DNA of 33,893 nucleotides, taken from positions 1 through 33,893 of the forward strand of contig NZ_JABWQV010000033.1 of NCBI RefSeq assembly GCF_014268615.1. Direction: 5' to 3'. Positions 17,709-27,051 of this stretch are shown here, in pieces (positions within the stretch are counted from its first letter, which is position 1; every line of letters begins with the position of its first letter). Origin of the DNA: Pseudomonas tehranensis. Lineage in GTDB: Bacteria; Pseudomonadota; Gammaproteobacteria; Pseudomonadales; Pseudomonadaceae. The notes below the pieces were generated by a model, which ran no database searches, was not told the origin of the DNA, and saw only the letters and a program-made list of their open reading frames with translations. Made by a program: the position numbers and the translations under genes.

Positions 17709-18173
17709 TTAGAACTGCGACTGCAGGTAATTCTCCAACCCGATCAACTTGATCAAGCCCAGCTGCTTCTCGAGCCAGTAGGTATGGTCTTCTTCGGTGT
17801 CGTTGAGCTGGATGCGCAGGATCTCGCGGGTCACGTAATCGTTGTGCTGTTCGCAGAGCTCAATGCCCTTGCACAGCGCGGCACGGACTTTGTATTCCAG
17901 GCGCAGGTCGGCAGCGAGCATGTCTGGCACCGTGGTGCCGATGTCCAGATCATCCGGGCGCATGCGTGGCGTACCTTCGAGCATCAGGATCCGGCGCATC
18001 AACGCATCGGCGTGCTGTGCCTCTTCTTCCATCTCATGATTGATACGTTCGTAGAGCTCGGTAAAACCCCAGTCCTCGTACATCCGCGAGTGGATGAAAT
18101 ATTGATCACGGGCTGCCAGTTCGCCTGTCAGCAGCGTGTTGAGGTAATCGATTACGTCTGGGTGACCTTGCAT
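17709..18173 (-). CDS. ftnA: Bacterial ferritin FtnA (annotated historically as bacterioferritin A)
   Basis: This 154-aa ferritin-like four-helix protein stores iron as a 24-mer. It begins [20 protein letters not shown] and carries ferroxidase residues Glu18, Glu51, His54, a glutamate near 93, and the Glu127-His130 pair. The heme-ligating Met52 of true bacterioferritins is Ala here (EEEAQHAD), so it should not bind inter-subunit heme. It matches the P. aeruginosa product once called BfrA, now regarded as a heme-free ferritin. The start at 18173 gives the family's length; an in-frame TTG at 18191 would add six odd residues. It lies downstream of katA but after katA's terminator. In P. aeruginosa, loss of this ferritin lowers KatA activity, so its iron may feed catalase heme. 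Confidence 0.96.
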   Translation of the reverse strand: MQGHPDVIDYLNTLLTGELAARDQYFIHSRMYEDWGFTELYERINHEMEEEAQHADALMRRILMLEGTPRMRPDDLDIGTTVPDMLAADLRLEYKVRAALCKGIELCEQHNDYVTREILRIQLNDTEEDHTYWLEKQLGLIKLIGLENYLQSQF

Positions 18174-18219
18174 CGCCCTACATCTCCACAAGCTTTGAAG
18201 GCTCTAGTTTGAACCAAGC

Positions 18220-18233
18220 TGACCGCAAGGTCA
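18220..18233. promoter_or_regulatory. Short inverted repeat upstream of ftnA
   Basis: TGACC GCAA GGTCA is a perfect 5-bp-arm dyad 46 nt before the ftnA start. It might be an operator or leader hairpin, but it is short enough to be chance. No convincing -35/-10 pair was found in the katA-ftnA gap. Confidence 0.2.
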
Positions 18234-18288
18234 CTCGCCTATCGCAATAAAAGCGAAGAAAATCTGAGAAAAGCCGGTTAAATAACGC

Positions 18289-18313
18289 AAAAACCGCCCA
18301 ATTGAGGGCGGTT
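18289..18313 (-). terminator. Intrinsic terminator of katA
   Basis: On the - strand, AACCGCCC (18313-18306) pairs with GGGCGGTT (18299-18292) across a 6-nt loop, and a run of five T follows. It begins 17 nt after the katA stop and separates katA from ftnA. Confidence 0.9.
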
Positions 18314-18330
18314 CTGCTTCTCGTTTAGAC

Positions 18331-19779
18331 TTAGTTAAGCTGTACGCCCAACGCTTTGGCGATGCCTTCACCATAAGCGACATCCGCTTTGAAGAAGTGC
18401 TGCAGCTGACGATCGACAACATCCGCCGATACACCGGCCATCGCACCCGCGATGTTGCTGATCAGCAGCGCTTTCTGGGCATCATTCATCAAGCGGAACA
18501 GCGCACCGGCGTGACTGTAGTAGTCGGTATCTTCGCGGTGATCGTAACGGTCTGCCGAACCACCGAGCGCCAGGGCCGGTTCAGCATAACGCGGAGCCTG
18601 CTTGGGCGCCTCGACGTAGCTGTTAGGCTCGTAGTTCGGTGCCGCACCGCCATTGCTGCCGAACGCCATGGCTCCGTCGCGCTGGTAAGTGTTGACCGGG
18701 CTGCGCGGGGCGTTGACTGGCAATTGCTGGTGATTGGTGCCCACACGGTAGCGGTGCGCATCAGCGTAGGCGAATACACGACCTTGCAGCATGCGATCTG
18801 GTGAAAGGCCAACCCCTGGAACCATATTGCTCGGGCCGAACGTAGCCTGCTCAACCTCAGCGAAGTAGTTCAGCGGGTTACGGTTGAGTTCCAGCTCGCC
18901 GACCTCGATCAACGGAAACTCTTTTTGCGACCAGGTCTTGGTCACGTCGAACGGATTCTCGTAATGGGCCGCCGCTTGGGCCTCGGTCATGATCTGGATG
19001 CAGACGCTCCACTTCGGGAAATCACCACGCTCGATCGCATTGAACAGATCACGCTGAGCGTAATCCGGGTCGGTGCCCGCCAGGCGCGCAGCTTCAGCCG
19101 GCGTCAGGTTCTTGATCCCTTGCTTGGTCTTGTAGTGCCATTTCACCCAGTGACGCTCACCCTGGGCGCTGATCAGACTATAGGTGTGGCTGCCAAAGCC
19201 GTGCATGTGACGGTAGCCATCGGGAATGCCACGATCAGAGAACAGAATGGTGACCTGGTGCAAAGCCTCCGGCGAATGCGACCAGAAATCCCACATCATT
19301 TGGGCACTTTTCAGATTGCTCTGGGGCAGGCGCTTCTGTGTATGGATGAAGTCGGGGAATTTCAGCGGATCGCGGATAAAGAACACAGGGGTGTTGTTAC
19401 CCACGATGTCCCAGTTACCGTCCTCGGTGTAGAACTTCAGGGCGAAACCGCGTGGGTCGCGCTCAGTATCCGCAGAGCCACGCTCGCCACCCACGGTGGA
19501 AAAACGCAGGAACGTTGGGGTCTGCTTGCCGACCGACTCAAACAGCTTGGCGCTGGTGTACTGGGTGATATCCCGGGTTACGGTAAATGTGCCGTAAGCG
19601 CCTGATCCCTTGGCGTGTACACGGCGCTCGGGAATGTTCTCGCGATTGAAGTGAGCGAGCTTCTCGATAAGGTGGAAGTCGTCGAGCAACAGCGGGCCAC
19701 GCGGGCCAGCGGAGCGAGAGTTCTGGTTATCGGCGACAGGAGCGCCACTGGCGGTCGTAAGCGTTTTGGTCTGGCTCAT
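18331..19779 (-). CDS. katA: Monofunctional heme catalase KatA
   Basis: This 482-aa small-subunit catalase converts hydrogen peroxide to water and oxygen. The distal catalytic His55 is in [13 protein letters not shown], the distal Asn129 in VGNNTPVFF, and the proximal heme Tyr338 in the signature [12 protein letters not shown]. No signal peptide is present. The start at MSQTKTL (19779) follows AGGA at 9-nt spacing; an in-frame start at 19806 lies before that ribosome site. The gene has its own upstream region with an OxyR-like dyad centred about 112 nt before the start, and its own terminator before ftnA. The position between ftnA and rplQ is as in P. aeruginosa. Confidence 0.98.
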   Translation of the reverse strand: MSQTKTLTTASGAPVADNQNSRSAGPRGPLLLDDFHLIEKLAHFNRENIPERRVHAKGSGAYGTFTVTRDITQYTSAKLFESVGKQTPTFLRFSTVGGERGSADTERDPRGFALKFYTEDGNWDIVGNNTPVFFIRDPLKFPDFIHTQKRLPQSNLKSAQMMWDFWSHSPEALHQVTILFSDRGIPDGYRHMHGFGSHTYSLISAQGERHWVKWHYKTKQGIKNLTPAEAARLAGTDPDYAQRDLFNAIERGDFPKWSVCIQIMTEAQAAAHYENPFDVTKTWSQKEFPLIEVGELELNRNPLNYFAEVEQATFGPSNMVPGVGLSPDRMLQGRVFAYADAHRYRVGTNHQQLPVNAPRSPVNTYQRDGAMAFGSNGGAAPNYEPNSYVEAPKQAPRYAEPALALGGSADRYDHREDTDYYSHAGALFRLMNDAQKALLISNIAGAMAGVSADVVDRQLQHFFKADVAYGEGIAKALGVQLN

Positions 19780-19878
19780 GCTCAATCTTCCTAGGTCGGT
19801 CTTCAAACTGCCGGCTAATCGGCTGGAAAGGAGTATTGATCATGTTAATGACAGTATCCAAATTCATTAAATCATGGA

Positions 19879-19903
19879 CATCGATAGTCATTATCTAACG
19901 ATG
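19879..19903. promoter_or_regulatory. Candidate OxyR-type site upstream of katA
   Basis: A 25-bp dyad reads CATCG-ATAG-N7-CTAA-CGATG on the + strand, with arms matching except at one A/T position. ATAG-N7-CTAT is half of the four-element OxyR consensus, and peroxide-inducible catalases are classic OxyR targets. The neighbouring elements at the expected spacing match poorly, so the full site is not seen. The surrounding 19780-19960 gap is AT-rich and has no gene. Confidence 0.45.
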
Positions 19904-19960
19904 CCTTATTGCCTGCGCGACCCCAGACAAAGAGGTGACTGATACTTTTTGACCGGGCAC

Positions 19961-19989
19961 AAAAAACCGGGCACAAGGCCCGGTTTTTT
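19961..19989 (-). terminator. Intrinsic terminator of the alpha operon (after rplQ)
   Basis: AAAAAACCGGGC (19961-19972) pairs with GCCCGGTTTTTT (19978-19989) around a 5-nt loop. The - strand transcript ends in six T. It starts 13 nt beyond the rplQ stop and closes the 13.7-kb run of ribosomal genes. The A/T symmetry means it could also work from the + side. Confidence 0.95.
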
Positions 19990-20002
19990 GTATGTTGCCG
20001 AC

Positions 20003-20389
20003 TTACTCAGCGGATACAGCTTCACCGCTGGTAGCACGATCAACCAACTCGACGTACGCCATAGGCGCGTTGTCGCCAGCGCGGAAACCGCACTTGAGGA
20101 TGCGCAGGTAGCCACCCTCACGGGTAGCATAACGCTTACCCAGGTCGTTGAAGAGCTTACCAACGATAGCTTTCGAACGAGTACGGTCGAAAGCCAGACG
20201 GCGGTTAGCCAGACTATCTGTCTTGGCCAAAGTGATCAGCGGCTCAGCAACGCGGCGCAGTTCTTTGGCTTTCGGCAGTGTAGTTTTGATCAGCTCGTGC
20301 TCGAACAGCGACACCGCCATGTTTTGGAACATGGCCTTGCGGTGCGAGCTGGTGCGGCTCAGGTGACGACCACTTTTACGATGACGCAT
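20003..20389 (-). CDS. rplQ: 50S ribosomal protein L17
   Basis: This 128-aa L17 of the large subunit lies near the tunnel exit. It starts [20 protein letters not shown], the invariant basic N-terminus, and contains the [25 protein letters not shown] block. Length is typical for Pseudomonas. It is the last gene of the alpha operon, 42 nt after rpoA, and is followed directly by the strong hairpin at 19961-19989. Confidence 0.99.
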   Translation of the reverse strand: MRHRKSGRHLSRTSSHRKAMFQNMAVSLFEHELIKTTLPKAKELRRVAEPLITLAKTDSLANRRLAFDRTRSKAIVGKLFNDLGKRYATREGGYLRILKCGFRAGDNAPMAYVELVDRATSGEAVSAE

Positions 20390-20431
20390 GGTTCATTCCT
20401 TACCAAACACAACGTTCGGTGATTACGACGA

Positions 20432-21433
20432 TCAGGCAGTCGCCTTGTCGTCCTTCTTAAGACTTGCAGGCGGCCAGTTGTCGAGGCGCATGCCGAGGGA
20501 CAGACCGCGGGAGGCCAGAACGTCCTTGATTTCAGTCAAGGATTTCTTGCCAAGGTTCGGAGTCTTCAACAGCTCTACTTCGGTGCGCTGAATCAGGTCG
20601 CCGATGTAGTAGATGTTTTCCGCCTTAAGGCAGTTAGCCGAACGTACAGTCAGTTCCAGATCGTCAACCGGGCGAAGCAGGATCGGATCAATCTCGTCTT
20701 CCTGCTCGACAACCACTGGCTCACTGTCACCCTTGAGGTCGACGAACGCAGCCAACTGCTGTTGCAGAATGGTTGCAGCGCGGCGAATGGCCTCTTCAGG
20801 ATCCAGGGTACCGTTGGTTTCCAGATCAATAACCAGCTTGTCCAGGTTGGTACGCTGTTCGACACGGGCGTTTTCCACCACGTATGCGATACGGCGAACC
20901 GGGCTGAACGAAGAGTCAAGCTGCAAGCGACCGATGCTGCGGCTTTCGTCTTCATCGCTCTGACGCGAGTCTGCCGGCTCATAACCACGACCACGAGCTA
21001 CGGTGAGCTTCATGTTCAGGGCGCCGTTAGACGCCAGGTTAGCGATTACGTGATCGGGGTTAACGATCTCGACATCATGATCCAGCTGAATATCGGCAGC
21101 GGTAACCACCCCCGAACCCTTCTTCGACAAGGTCAGCGTAACTTCGTCACGACCGTGCAGCTTGATAGCCAGACCTTTAAGGTTCAACAGGATTTCAATT
21201 ACATCTTCCTGTACACCTTCGATGGCGCTGTACTCATGGAGCACACCGTCAATCTCGGCCTCGACTACTGCACAGCCGGGCATTGAGGACAACAGGATGC
21301 GGCGCAGCGCGTTGCCCAGGGTGTGGCCAAAACCACGCTCGAGAGGCTCGAGTGTGATCTTGGCGCGGGTTGGACTGACAACCTGCACATCAATATGGCG
21401 GGGTGTCAGGAACTCATTTACCGAAATCTGCAT
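20432..21433 (-). CDS. rpoA: RNA polymerase alpha subunit
   Basis: This 333-aa alpha subunit has an N-terminal domain (about 1-235) that dimerises and assembles beta and beta-prime, including [26 protein letters not shown] short linker leads to the C-terminal domain (about 250-325), which contacts UP elements and activators; there the helix-hairpin segment [16 protein letters not shown] is intact. It sits between rpsD (22 nt) and rplQ (42 nt), as in the standard alpha operon. Confidence 0.99.
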   Translation of the reverse strand: MQISVNEFLTPRHIDVQVVSPTRAKITLEPLERGFGHTLGNALRRILLSSMPGCAVVEAEIDGVLHEYSAIEGVQEDVIEILLNLKGLAIKLHGRDEVTLTLSKKGSGVVTAADIQLDHDVEIVNPDHVIANLASNGALNMKLTVARGRGYEPADSRQSDEDESRSIGRLQLDSSFSPVRRIAYVVENARVEQRTNLDKLVIDLETNGTLDPEEAIRRAATILQQQLAAFVDLKGDSEPVVVEQEDEIDPILLRPVDDLELTVRSANCLKAENIYYIGDLIQRTEVELLKTPNLGKKSLTEIKDVLASRGLSLGMRLDNWPPASLKKDDKATA

Positions 21434-21455
21434 GGATGCACCTATTTTCTAGCCC

Positions 21456-22076
21456 TTACTTGGAGTAGAGCTCGACAATCAGGCTTTCGTTGATGTCGGC
21501 GGACAGATCACTGCGAGCAGGAACGTTCTTGAAAACGCCCGACTTCTTCTCAGTGTCTACTTCTACCCATTCTACGCGGCCACGTTGGGCACACAGATCG
21601 AGAGCTTGGACAATGCGAAGTTGGTTCTTTGCTTTCTCGCGAACAGCAACCACGTCACCAGCACGAACCTGGTAGGACGGAACGTTTACGGTCTGACCGT
21701 TAACGCTGATCGACTTGTGCGATACCAGCTGACGGGATTCGGCACGAGTAGAACCGAAACCCATACGGTATACAACGTTGTCCAGACGGCATTCGAGCAG
21801 TTGCAACAGGTTTTCGCCGGTTGCGCCCTTCTTGCCAGCTGCTTCTTTGTAGTAGCCGCTGAATTGACGCTCGAGAACGCCGTAGATACGACGGACCTTC
21901 TGCTTTTCACGCAGTTGGGTGCCGTAATCGGACTGGCGACCGCGGCGTTGGCCGTGGATACCAGGTGCTGCTTCAATGTTGCACTTCGATTCGATCGCGC
22001 GCACGCCGCTCTTCAGAAAGAGATCGGTGCCTTCGCGACGAGCGAGTTTGCATTTTGGACCAATGTAACGAGCCAT
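21456..22076 (-). CDS. rpsD: 30S ribosomal protein S4
   Basis: This 206-aa S4 is a primary 16S rRNA binder that nucleates 30S assembly. It begins [20 protein letters not shown] and holds the S4 RNA-binding domain ([30 protein letters not shown]) near residues 95-125. The N-terminal four-cysteine zinc motif of some S4 proteins is absent. In E. coli, S4 represses its own operon by binding a pseudoknot at the rpsM start; I cannot confirm such a fold here. Confidence 0.99.
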   Translation of the reverse strand: MARYIGPKCKLARREGTDLFLKSGVRAIESKCNIEAAPGIHGQRRGRQSDYGTQLREKQKVRRIYGVLERQFSGYYKEAAGKKGATGENLLQLLECRLDNVVYRMGFGSTRAESRQLVSHKSISVNGQTVNVPSYQVRAGDVVAVREKAKNQLRIVQALDLCAQRGRVEWVEVDTEKKSGVFKNVPARSDLSADINESLIVELYSK

Positions 22077-22094
22077 TCTTTACAATCTCCTGGA

Positions 22095-22484
22095 TTACAC
22101 GCGGCGCTTCTTCGGCGGACGGCACCCGTTGTGCGGGATTGGCGTCACGTCGGTGATGCTGGCGATCTTGTAGCCACAGCCGTTCAAAGCGCGGACTGCG
22201 GATTCACGACCCGGACCTGGACCCTTGACGTTGACGTCGAGGTTTTTCAGGCCGTATTCCAGCGCAGCTTGACCAGCACGCTCAGCAGCTACTTGAGCAG
22301 CGAACGGGGTGGACTTGCGGGAACCGCGGAAACCCGAACCACCGGAGGTTGCCCAGGAAAGAGCGTTACCTTGACGGTCGGTAATGGTCACGATGGTGTT
22401 GTTAAAAGAAGCATGGATGTGGGCGATGCCATCAACCACTGTCTTTTTAACTTTTTTACGAGGACGAGCAGCAGGTTTTGCCAT
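22095..22484 (-). CDS. rpsK: 30S ribosomal protein S11
   Basis: This 129-aa S11 lies on the 30S platform beside S6/S18 and the mRNA exit. Diagnostic segments are [37 protein letters not shown] and the C-terminal [13 protein letters not shown]. The Asn-Gly in that last motif is the site converted to isoaspartate in E. coli S11. It lies 30 nt after rpsM and 18 nt before rpsD. Confidence 0.99.
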   Translation of the reverse strand: MAKPAARPRKKVKKTVVDGIAHIHASFNNTIVTITDRQGNALSWATSGGSGFRGSRKSTPFAAQVAAERAGQAALEYGLKNLDVNVKGPGPGRESAVRALNGCGYKIASITDVTPIPHNGCRPPKKRRV

Positions 22485-22514
22485 GATTAAATTCCTGTCG
22501 ATTCGCTGGGGCGA

Positions 22515-22871
22515 TTACTTGCGGATCGGCTTACGCGGACCTTTACGGGTACGCGCGTTGGTCTTGGTACGCTGACCGCGTACTGGAAGACCACGACGAT
22601 GACGCAGACCGCGATAGCAACCGAGGTCCATCAAGCGCTTGATTTTCATGTTGATTTCGCGACGCAGGTCACCTTCAGTGGTGAACTTCGCCACTTCGCC
22701 ACGCAGCTGTTCAATCTGCTCGTCGCTCAGATCTTTGATCTTTGCCGCTGGGTTGACCCCAGACACTGCACAAATTTTCTGTGCAGTAGTGCGACCAACA
22801 CCATAGATGTAGGTCAGCGAGATAACAGTATGCTTGTTATCTGGAATGTTAACGCCTGCAATACGGGCCAT
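22515..22871 (-). CDS. rpsM: 30S ribosomal protein S13
   Basis: This 118-aa S13 sits in the 30S head and contacts the 50S subunit and P-site tRNA. It starts [22 protein letters not shown] and ends in the basic tail [12 protein letters not shown], with the [21 protein letters not shown] block before it. GGAG lies 9 nt before the ATG. It is the first gene of the alpha operon. The 130-nt gap to rpmJ holds a hairpin and a good promoter, so this operon can be started separately. Confidence 0.99.
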   Translation of the reverse strand: MARIAGVNIPDNKHTVISLTYIYGVGRTTAQKICAVSGVNPAAKIKDLSDEQIEQLRGEVAKFTTEGDLRREINMKIKRLMDLGCYRGLRHRRGLPVRGQRTKTNARTRKGPRKPIRK

Positions 22872-22930
22872 TCAGTGGGACTCCAATTGACAGCTACCTA
22901 CGCCCCGGAAGCCAAGAAATAGGGCGCGAG

Positions 22931-22959
22931 ATAATATCGCTGTAATAACAAATAATCAA
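22931..22959 (-). promoter_or_regulatory. Sigma-70-type promoter of the alpha operon (before rpsM)
   Basis: On the - strand, TTGATT (22959-22954), a 17-nt spacer and TATTAT (22936-22931) match the sigma-70 consensus at 4 of 6 and 5 of 6. The -10 lies 59 nt before rpsM. The -35 begins at the base next to the hairpin that ends the spc transcript. Confidence 0.72.
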
Positions 22960-22983
22960 CCCGGCAGCGCACTAGCTGCCGGG
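22960..22983 (-). terminator. Hairpin after rpmJ, likely spc-operon terminator (weak T tail)
   Basis: On the - strand, CCCGGCAGC (22983-22975) pairs perfectly with GCTGCCGGG (22968-22960) around a 6-nt loop. The tail is TTGATTATTTGTT, rich in T but interrupted, so termination may be partial and let some transcripts continue into the alpha operon. Confidence 0.65.
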
Positions 22984-23001
22984 CTTAAAGCACAATCACA
23001 C

Positions 23002-23118
23002 TCAGCCTTGGCGCTGTTTGTGACGCGGTTCCGCGCTGCAAATTACCCGAACAACGCCTTCGCGGCGAATAATCTTGCAGTTACGGCACAGCTTTTTCAC
23101 CGATGCACGAACTTTCAT
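23002..23118 (-). CDS. rpmJ: 50S ribosomal protein L36 (zinc-binding form)
   Basis: This 38-aa L36 reads [19 protein letters not shown] and ends PRHKQRQG. Zinc ligands C11, C14, C27 and H33 are all present, so it is the C+ form; zinc-free paralogs used under zinc starvation would be elsewhere. It is the last gene of the spc operon, 30 nt after secY, with GAGG upstream of the ATG, and is followed by the hairpin at 22960-22983. Confidence 0.98.
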
Positions 23119-23148
23119 CACCAACTCCTCGAACCTTATGGACGCTAC

Positions 23149-24477
23149 TCAGCGCAACATGCCGCTGCCGTAGCCCTTCAGGTTGGCTTTCTTCATCAGG
23201 GATTCGTACTGGTGCGAAACGAGGTGCGATTGTACTTGGGACATGAAGTCCATCACAACCACGACCACGATCAGCAACGAGGTCCCGCCAAGGTAGAACG
23301 GAACATTTGCTGCAACCACCAGGAACTGGGGAAGCAAGCAAACGGCCGTCATATAGAGAGCACCGAACAAGGTCAAACGAGTCAAAACGCCATCAATGTA
23401 GCGCGCCGACTGCTCGCCTGGACGGATACCCGGAATAAAGGCACCGGACTTCTTCAGGTTTTCCGCTACGTCTTTCGGATTGAACATCAACGCCGTATAG
23501 AAGAAGCAGAAGAAAATAATCCCTGCACTAAACAGCAGAATATTCAACGGCTGACCAGGAGCGATCGACTGCGAGATGTCCTGCAGCCAGCCCATACCTT
23601 CAGACTGACCAAACCAGGCACCCAGCGAAGCCGGGAACAGCAAAATGCTGCTCGCAAAAATAGCCGGGATAACACCGGCCATATTCACCTTCAGCGGCAA
23701 GTGGCTAGTCTGCGCAGCAAATACCTTGCGGCCCTGCTGACGCTTGGCGTAGTGAACAGCTATACGACGCTGACCACGCTCAATGAACACCACGAAACCG
23801 ATAATCGCTACTGCCAGCAAACCGATCGCAACCAGGGCAAAAATGTTGATGTCACCCTGACGCGCAGACTCGAAAGACTGCCCGATCGCTCTCGGAAGAC
23901 CGGCGACGATACCTGCGAAAATCAACATCGAGATACCGTTGCCAACACCACGCTCAGTAATCTGCTCACCCAGCCACATCATGAACATCGCACCCGCCAC
24001 AAACGTGGTTACCGCGACGAAATGGAAGCCAAAGTCACCAGTGAACGCTACGCCTTGCCCTGCCAGACCGATGGACATGCCAACAGCCTGGACAAGAGCA
24101 AGGACGACGGTGAGGTAGCGGGTGTACTGGCTGATCTTGCGACGGCCAGCTTCACCTTCCTTCTTCAACTGTTCCAGCTGTGGGCTGACGGCGGTCATCA
24201 GTTGCATGATGATCGATGCCGAGATGTACGGCATGATCCCCAGAGCAAAGATACTCATCCGTTCCAGCGCACCGCCGGAAAACATGTTGAACAAGCTAAG
24301 AATGGTCCCCTCATTCTGTCGAAACAGGTCCGCGAGTCGGTCCGGGTTGATACCTGGAACCGGGATGTGTGCGCCTATTCGGTAGACGATAATCGCCAGG
24401 AACAGAAAACGCAGACGAGCCCAGAGTTCAGACATACCGCCTTTGCCGAGCGCAGAGAGAGCACCTTGCTTAGCCAT
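23149..24477 (-). CDS. secY: Preprotein translocase channel subunit SecY
   Basis: SecY forms the protein-conducting channel of the inner membrane with SecE and SecG. The 442-aa protein has about ten hydrophobic segments. Family landmarks are [11 protein letters not shown] in the first loop, the plug-side [21 protein letters not shown] stretch and the late cytoplasmic loop GKYLD-type region reading [17 protein letters not shown]. The start codon follows the rplO stop with no gap (TAAATG), which implies translational coupling. Location between rplO and rpmJ is standard for the spc operon. Confidence 0.99.
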   Translation of the reverse strand: MAKQGALSALGKGGMSELWARLRFLFLAIIVYRIGAHIPVPGINPDRLADLFRQNEGTILSLFNMFSGGALERMSIFALGIMPYISASIIMQLMTAVSPQLEQLKKEGEAGRRKISQYTRYLTVVLALVQAVGMSIGLAGQGVAFTGDFGFHFVAVTTFVAGAMFMMWLGEQITERGVGNGISMLIFAGIVAGLPRAIGQSFESARQGDINIFALVAIGLLAVAIIGFVVFIERGQRRIAVHYAKRQQGRKVFAAQTSHLPLKVNMAGVIPAIFASSILLFPASLGAWFGQSEGMGWLQDISQSIAPGQPLNILLFSAGIIFFCFFYTALMFNPKDVAENLKKSGAFIPGIRPGEQSARYIDGVLTRLTLFGALYMTAVCLLPQFLVVAANVPFYLGGTSLLIVVVVVMDFMSQVQSHLVSHQYESLMKKANLKGYGSGMLR

Positions 24478-24915
24478 TTATTCCTCGAACTTGCCGCCAG
24501 CTGCTTCGATAGCCGCACGCGCACCTTTGGTGGCGCCGATTCCCTTTCCGATGGTGACAGCGCGAGCAACTTCGCCCGACAGCATGATTTTCACACGCTG
24601 TACGTTCTGGTTGATCACGTTGGCATCCTTCAGGGACTGCACGGTGACGATGTCGCCATCCACTTTAGCCAGCTCGGACAGACGCACTTCTGCGCGATCC
24701 ATGGCCTTCAGGGAAACGAAACCGAACTTCGGCAGGCGACGATGCAGCGGCTGTTGACCGCCTTCAAAGCCTGGAGCAATGGTGCCACCGGAGCGGGAGG
24801 TCTGACCTTTGTGGCCACGGCCACCGGTCTTGCCCAAACCACTACCGATACCACGGCCCGGACGATGCTTTTCGCGACGGGAACCCGGCGCTGGACTCAG
24901 ATCATTGAGTTTCAT
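24478..24915 (-). CDS. rplO: 50S ribosomal protein L15
   Basis: This 145-aa L15 is a late-assembly protein of the large subunit. It has the glycine- and arginine-rich N-terminal extension ([34 protein letters not shown]) that threads into 23S rRNA, and a C-terminal globular domain ending [15 protein letters not shown]. It starts 3 nt after rpmD ends, and its stop touches the secY start. Confidence 0.99.
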   Translation of the reverse strand: MKLNDLSPAPGSRREKHRPGRGIGSGLGKTGGRGHKGQTSRSGGTIAPGFEGGQQPLHRRLPKFGFVSLKAMDRAEVRLSELAKVDGDIVTVQSLKDANVINQNVQRVKIMLSGEVARAVTIGKGIGATKGARAAIEAAGGKFEE

Positions 24916-24918
24916 CGA

Positions 24919-25095
24919 TTAACCCTCTACACGCAGCATGTAGTAGGCCTTGTTGATCATCCCGCGATTCTCGGGAGTATCCAGGACCTCTACAGTGTGA
25001 CCGATGCGACGCAGACCCAGACCCTTAACGCACAGTTTGTGGTTAGGGATGCGGCCGGTCATGCTTTTGATCAGCGTAACTTTTACGGTAGCCAT
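24919..25095 (-). CDS. rpmD: 50S ribosomal protein L30
   Basis: This 58-aa L30 reads [20 protein letters not shown], followed by [20 protein letters not shown] and a final YYMLRVEG. It binds 23S rRNA near the 5S region. It lies 2 nt after rpsE and 3 nt before rplO, which is the usual spc order. Confidence 0.98.
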   Translation of the reverse strand: MATVKVTLIKSMTGRIPNHKLCVKGLGLRRIGHTVEVLDTPENRGMINKAYYMLRVEG

Positions 25096-25097
25096 GA

Positions 25098-25598
25098 TCA
25101 GAAGATCTCCTTGACGCTTTTGCCACGCTTGGCGGCAATGGATTCAGGAGACTGCATTGCTTTCAAACCCTTGAAAGTGGCGTGAACCACGTTTACCGGG
25201 TTAGTCGAGCCGTAGCACTTGGCCAGAACGTTCTGAACGCCAGCAACTTCGAGGACAGCACGCATAGCGCCGCCAGCGATGATACCGGTACCTTCAGAAG
25301 CAGGCTGCATGTACACCTTCGAAGCGCCATGGGCAGACTTCATTGCGTACTGCAGAGTGGTGCCGTTCAGATCAACCTGGATCATGTTGCGGCGAGCAGC
25401 TTCCATTGCCTTCTGGATCGCAGCAGGCACTTCACGCGACTTGCCACGGCCGAAGCCAACACGCCCTTTACCATCACCTACCACGGTCAACGCGGTGAAA
25501 GTGAAGATACGGCCGCCTTTAACGGTTTTGGCTACGCGGTTAACTTGAACCAGCTTCTCGATGTAGCCTTCGTCGCGCTTTTGGTCGTTATTTGACAT
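25098..25598 (-). CDS. rpsE: 30S ribosomal protein S5
   Basis: This 166-aa S5 helps set decoding accuracy next to S4. The N-terminal double-stranded RNA-binding-like domain contains [17 protein letters not shown] and [19 protein letters not shown]; the C-terminal domain contains [19 protein letters not shown]. The spectinomycin-contact loop (VAKTVKGGR) looks wild type. It sits 3 nt after rplR and 2 nt before rpmD. Confidence 0.99.
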   Translation of the reverse strand: MSNNDQKRDEGYIEKLVQVNRVAKTVKGGRIFTFTALTVVGDGKGRVGFGRGKSREVPAAIQKAMEAARRNMIQVDLNGTTLQYAMKSAHGASKVYMQPASEGTGIIAGGAMRAVLEVAGVQNVLAKCYGSTNPVNVVHATFKGLKAMQSPESIAAKRGKSVKEIF

Positions 25599-25601
25599 AA
25601 C

Positions 25602-25952
25602 TTAGAACTCCAGCCCAGCTTCACGAGCAGCATCAGCCAGCGCCTTGACGCGGCCGTGGTACTTGAAGCCAGAGCGGTCGAAAGCCACCTGCGAGACGCC
25701 AGCGGCTTTAGCACGCGTAGCGACCAGCTGGCCAACCTTAGTGGCCGCGTCGATGTTGCCAGTGGCGCCATCACGCAGTTCTTTATCCAAAGTCGAGGCA
25801 CTTGCCAGGACTTTGTTGCCGTCGGCCGAAATGACCTGGGCGTAGATGTGCTGCGACGAGCGGAACACGCAGAGACGCACGACTTCGAGTTCGTGCATTT
25901 TCAGGCGTGCTTTGCGAGCGCGACGCAGTCGAGTAACTTTTTTGTCGGTCAT
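25602..25952 (-). CDS. rplR: 50S ribosomal protein L18
   Basis: This 116-aa L18 binds 5S rRNA in the central protuberance. It starts with the basic [20 protein letters not shown], and contains [20 protein letters not shown] and the C-terminal [26 protein letters not shown] signature. Ten nt separate it from rplF and 3 nt from rpsE. Confidence 0.99.
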   Translation of the reverse strand: MTDKKVTRLRRARKARLKMHELEVVRLCVFRSSQHIYAQVISADGNKVLASASTLDKELRDGATGNIDAATKVGQLVATRAKAAGVSQVAFDRSGFKYHGRVKALADAAREAGLEF

Positions 25953-25962
25953 TTGCTATGCC

Positions 25963-26496
25963 CTACTTCTTCTTGGCTTCTTTACGACGGACGACTTCGT
26001 CCGCGTAGCGCACACCTTTGCCTTTGTACGGCTCTGGTGGACGGAAGTCGCGGATCTCGGCGGCCACTTGACCTACCAGCTGCTTGTCGATGCCCTTGAT
26101 CAGGATATCGGTCTGGCTAGGAGTCTCAGCGGTGATGCCTTCCGGCAGTTCATAATCCACTGGGTGCGAGAAGCCAAGAGCCAGGTTCAGCACTGTGCCT
26201 TTTGCTTGCGCCTTGTAACCAACACCGACCAGCTGGAGCTTGCGCTCGAAGCCTTGGCTTACGCCTTGGACCATGTTGTTTACCAACGCACGAGTGGTAC
26301 CAGCCATTGCGCGAGTCTGTTGATCGCCATTGCGAGCAGCGAAACGCAGCTCACCAGCTTCTTCAACGATCTCAACGGACGAATGGATGTTCAGTTGCAG
26401 AGTGCCCTTGGCACCCTTCACCGAAAGCTGTTGGCCTGCGAATTTGACTTCGACACCGGCTGGCAGCTTAACGGGGTTCTTAGCGACGCGTGACAT
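25963..26496 (-). CDS. rplF: 50S ribosomal protein L6
   Basis: This 177-aa L6 is made of two similar alpha/beta repeats and lies near the sarcin-ricin loop. It starts [19 protein letters not shown]; the second half carries [17 protein letters not shown] and the signature [21 protein letters not shown] lysine-rich tail (RRKEAKKK) closes it. It follows rpsH by 12 nt. Confidence 0.99.
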   Translation of the reverse strand: MSRVAKNPVKLPAGVEVKFAGQQLSVKGAKGTLQLNIHSSVEIVEEAGELRFAARNGDQQTRAMAGTTRALVNNMVQGVSQGFERKLQLVGVGYKAQAKGTVLNLALGFSHPVDYELPEGITAETPSQTDILIKGIDKQLVGQVAAEIRDFRPPEPYKGKGVRYADEVVRRKEAKKK

Positions 26497-26508
26497 GCTT
26501 ATCCCCCC

Positions 26509-26901
26509 TTAGAACACAGTGCAAAGAACTTCGCCGCCGACACCGGCAGCGCGCGCAGCACGATCCGTCATCACACCCTTGTTGGTGGAGACGATAGACA
26601 CACCGAGACCGCCACGAACTTTTGGCAGATCCTCGACGGACTTGTACTGACGCAGGCCTGGACGGCTAACGCGCTTCACTTCCTCGATGACCGGACGGCC
26701 TTCGAAGTACTTCAGCTCGATGGACAGCAGTGGCTTGATTTCGCTGCTGATCTGATAACCCGCAATGTAACCTTCGTCCTTCAGGACTTTGGCAACAGCT
26801 ACCTTCAAAGTAGAAGATGGCATGCTTACGACGGACTTTTCAGCCATCTGGGCATTACGGATACGAGTTAGCATGTCCGCTAACGGGTCCTGCATACTCA
26901 T
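26509..26901 (-). CDS. rpsH: 30S ribosomal protein S8
   Basis: This 130-aa S8 is a primary binder of the 16S central domain. It begins [18 protein letters not shown] and ends with [27 protein letters not shown], the conserved RNA-contact half. In E. coli, S8 represses spc translation at rplE. Here it is preceded by an unusually long 210-nt gap holding a promoter, a large hairpin and a terminator-like hairpin, so rpsH and downstream genes may have separate control. AGGAG lies 10 nt before the ATG. Confidence 0.99.
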   Translation of the reverse strand: MSMQDPLADMLTRIRNAQMAEKSVVSMPSSTLKVAVAKVLKDEGYIAGYQISSEIKPLLSIELKYFEGRPVIEEVKRVSRPGLRQYKSVEDLPKVRGGLGVSIVSTNKGVMTDRAARAAGVGGEVLCTVF

Positions 26902-26923
26902 GGGCTAGACGCTCCTAATACAC

Positions 26924-26944
26924 AAAAAATTAGCCTTTCGGCTA
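26924..26944 (-). terminator. Attenuator-like hairpin in the rpsH leader
   Basis: On the - strand, TAGCC-GAAA-GGCTA (26944-26931) forms a 5-bp stem capped by a GNRA tetraloop, followed by A and six T (26929-26924). This has the form of a short intrinsic terminator 22 nt before rpsH, inside an essential operon. It may only weakly pause or end transcripts, or it may be a protein-binding element. Confidence 0.45.
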
Positions 26945-27000
26945 CTACGTGTCGCCGAGTACATCCGCGCGATAAAAGCACGGGCTCAGGCGAGCCGGGT

Positions 27001-27029
27001 ATTCTAGACACACCCCACAAATGAATCAA
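27001..27029 (-). promoter_or_regulatory. Candidate internal spc promoter before rpsH
   Basis: On the - strand, TTGATT (27029-27024), a 17-nt spacer and TAGAAT (27006-27001) match the sigma-70 consensus at 4 of 6 and 5 of 6. The -10 is identical to that of the S10 promoter and the -35 to that of the alpha promoter in this window. The -35 lies inside the 3' arm of the hairpin at 27022-27051. It would give a leader of roughly 90 nt. Confidence 0.6.
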
Positions 27030-27051
27030 GCCCCAAAAGGGGCTTGATTCA
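27022..27051 (-). other. Perfect 13-bp stem-loop in the rpsN-rpsH gap
   Basis: TGAATCAAGCCCC (27022-27034) and GGGGCTTGATTCA (27039-27051) pair without mismatch around a 4-nt loop (UUUU in the transcript). No T tract follows on the - strand, so it is not a standard terminator. A role in RNase processing, 3'-end protection of the upstream message or protein binding are possibilities. Confidence 0.8.

Noticed and set aside
23008..25185. A 725-codon open frame on the + strand, opposite rpmJ, secY, rplO and rpmD
   Set aside because: It is fully antisense to well-recognised conserved genes, crosses several gene boundaries, has no recognisable domain and no ribosome site. Strong codon bias in ribosomal genes leaves few stops in this complementary frame.
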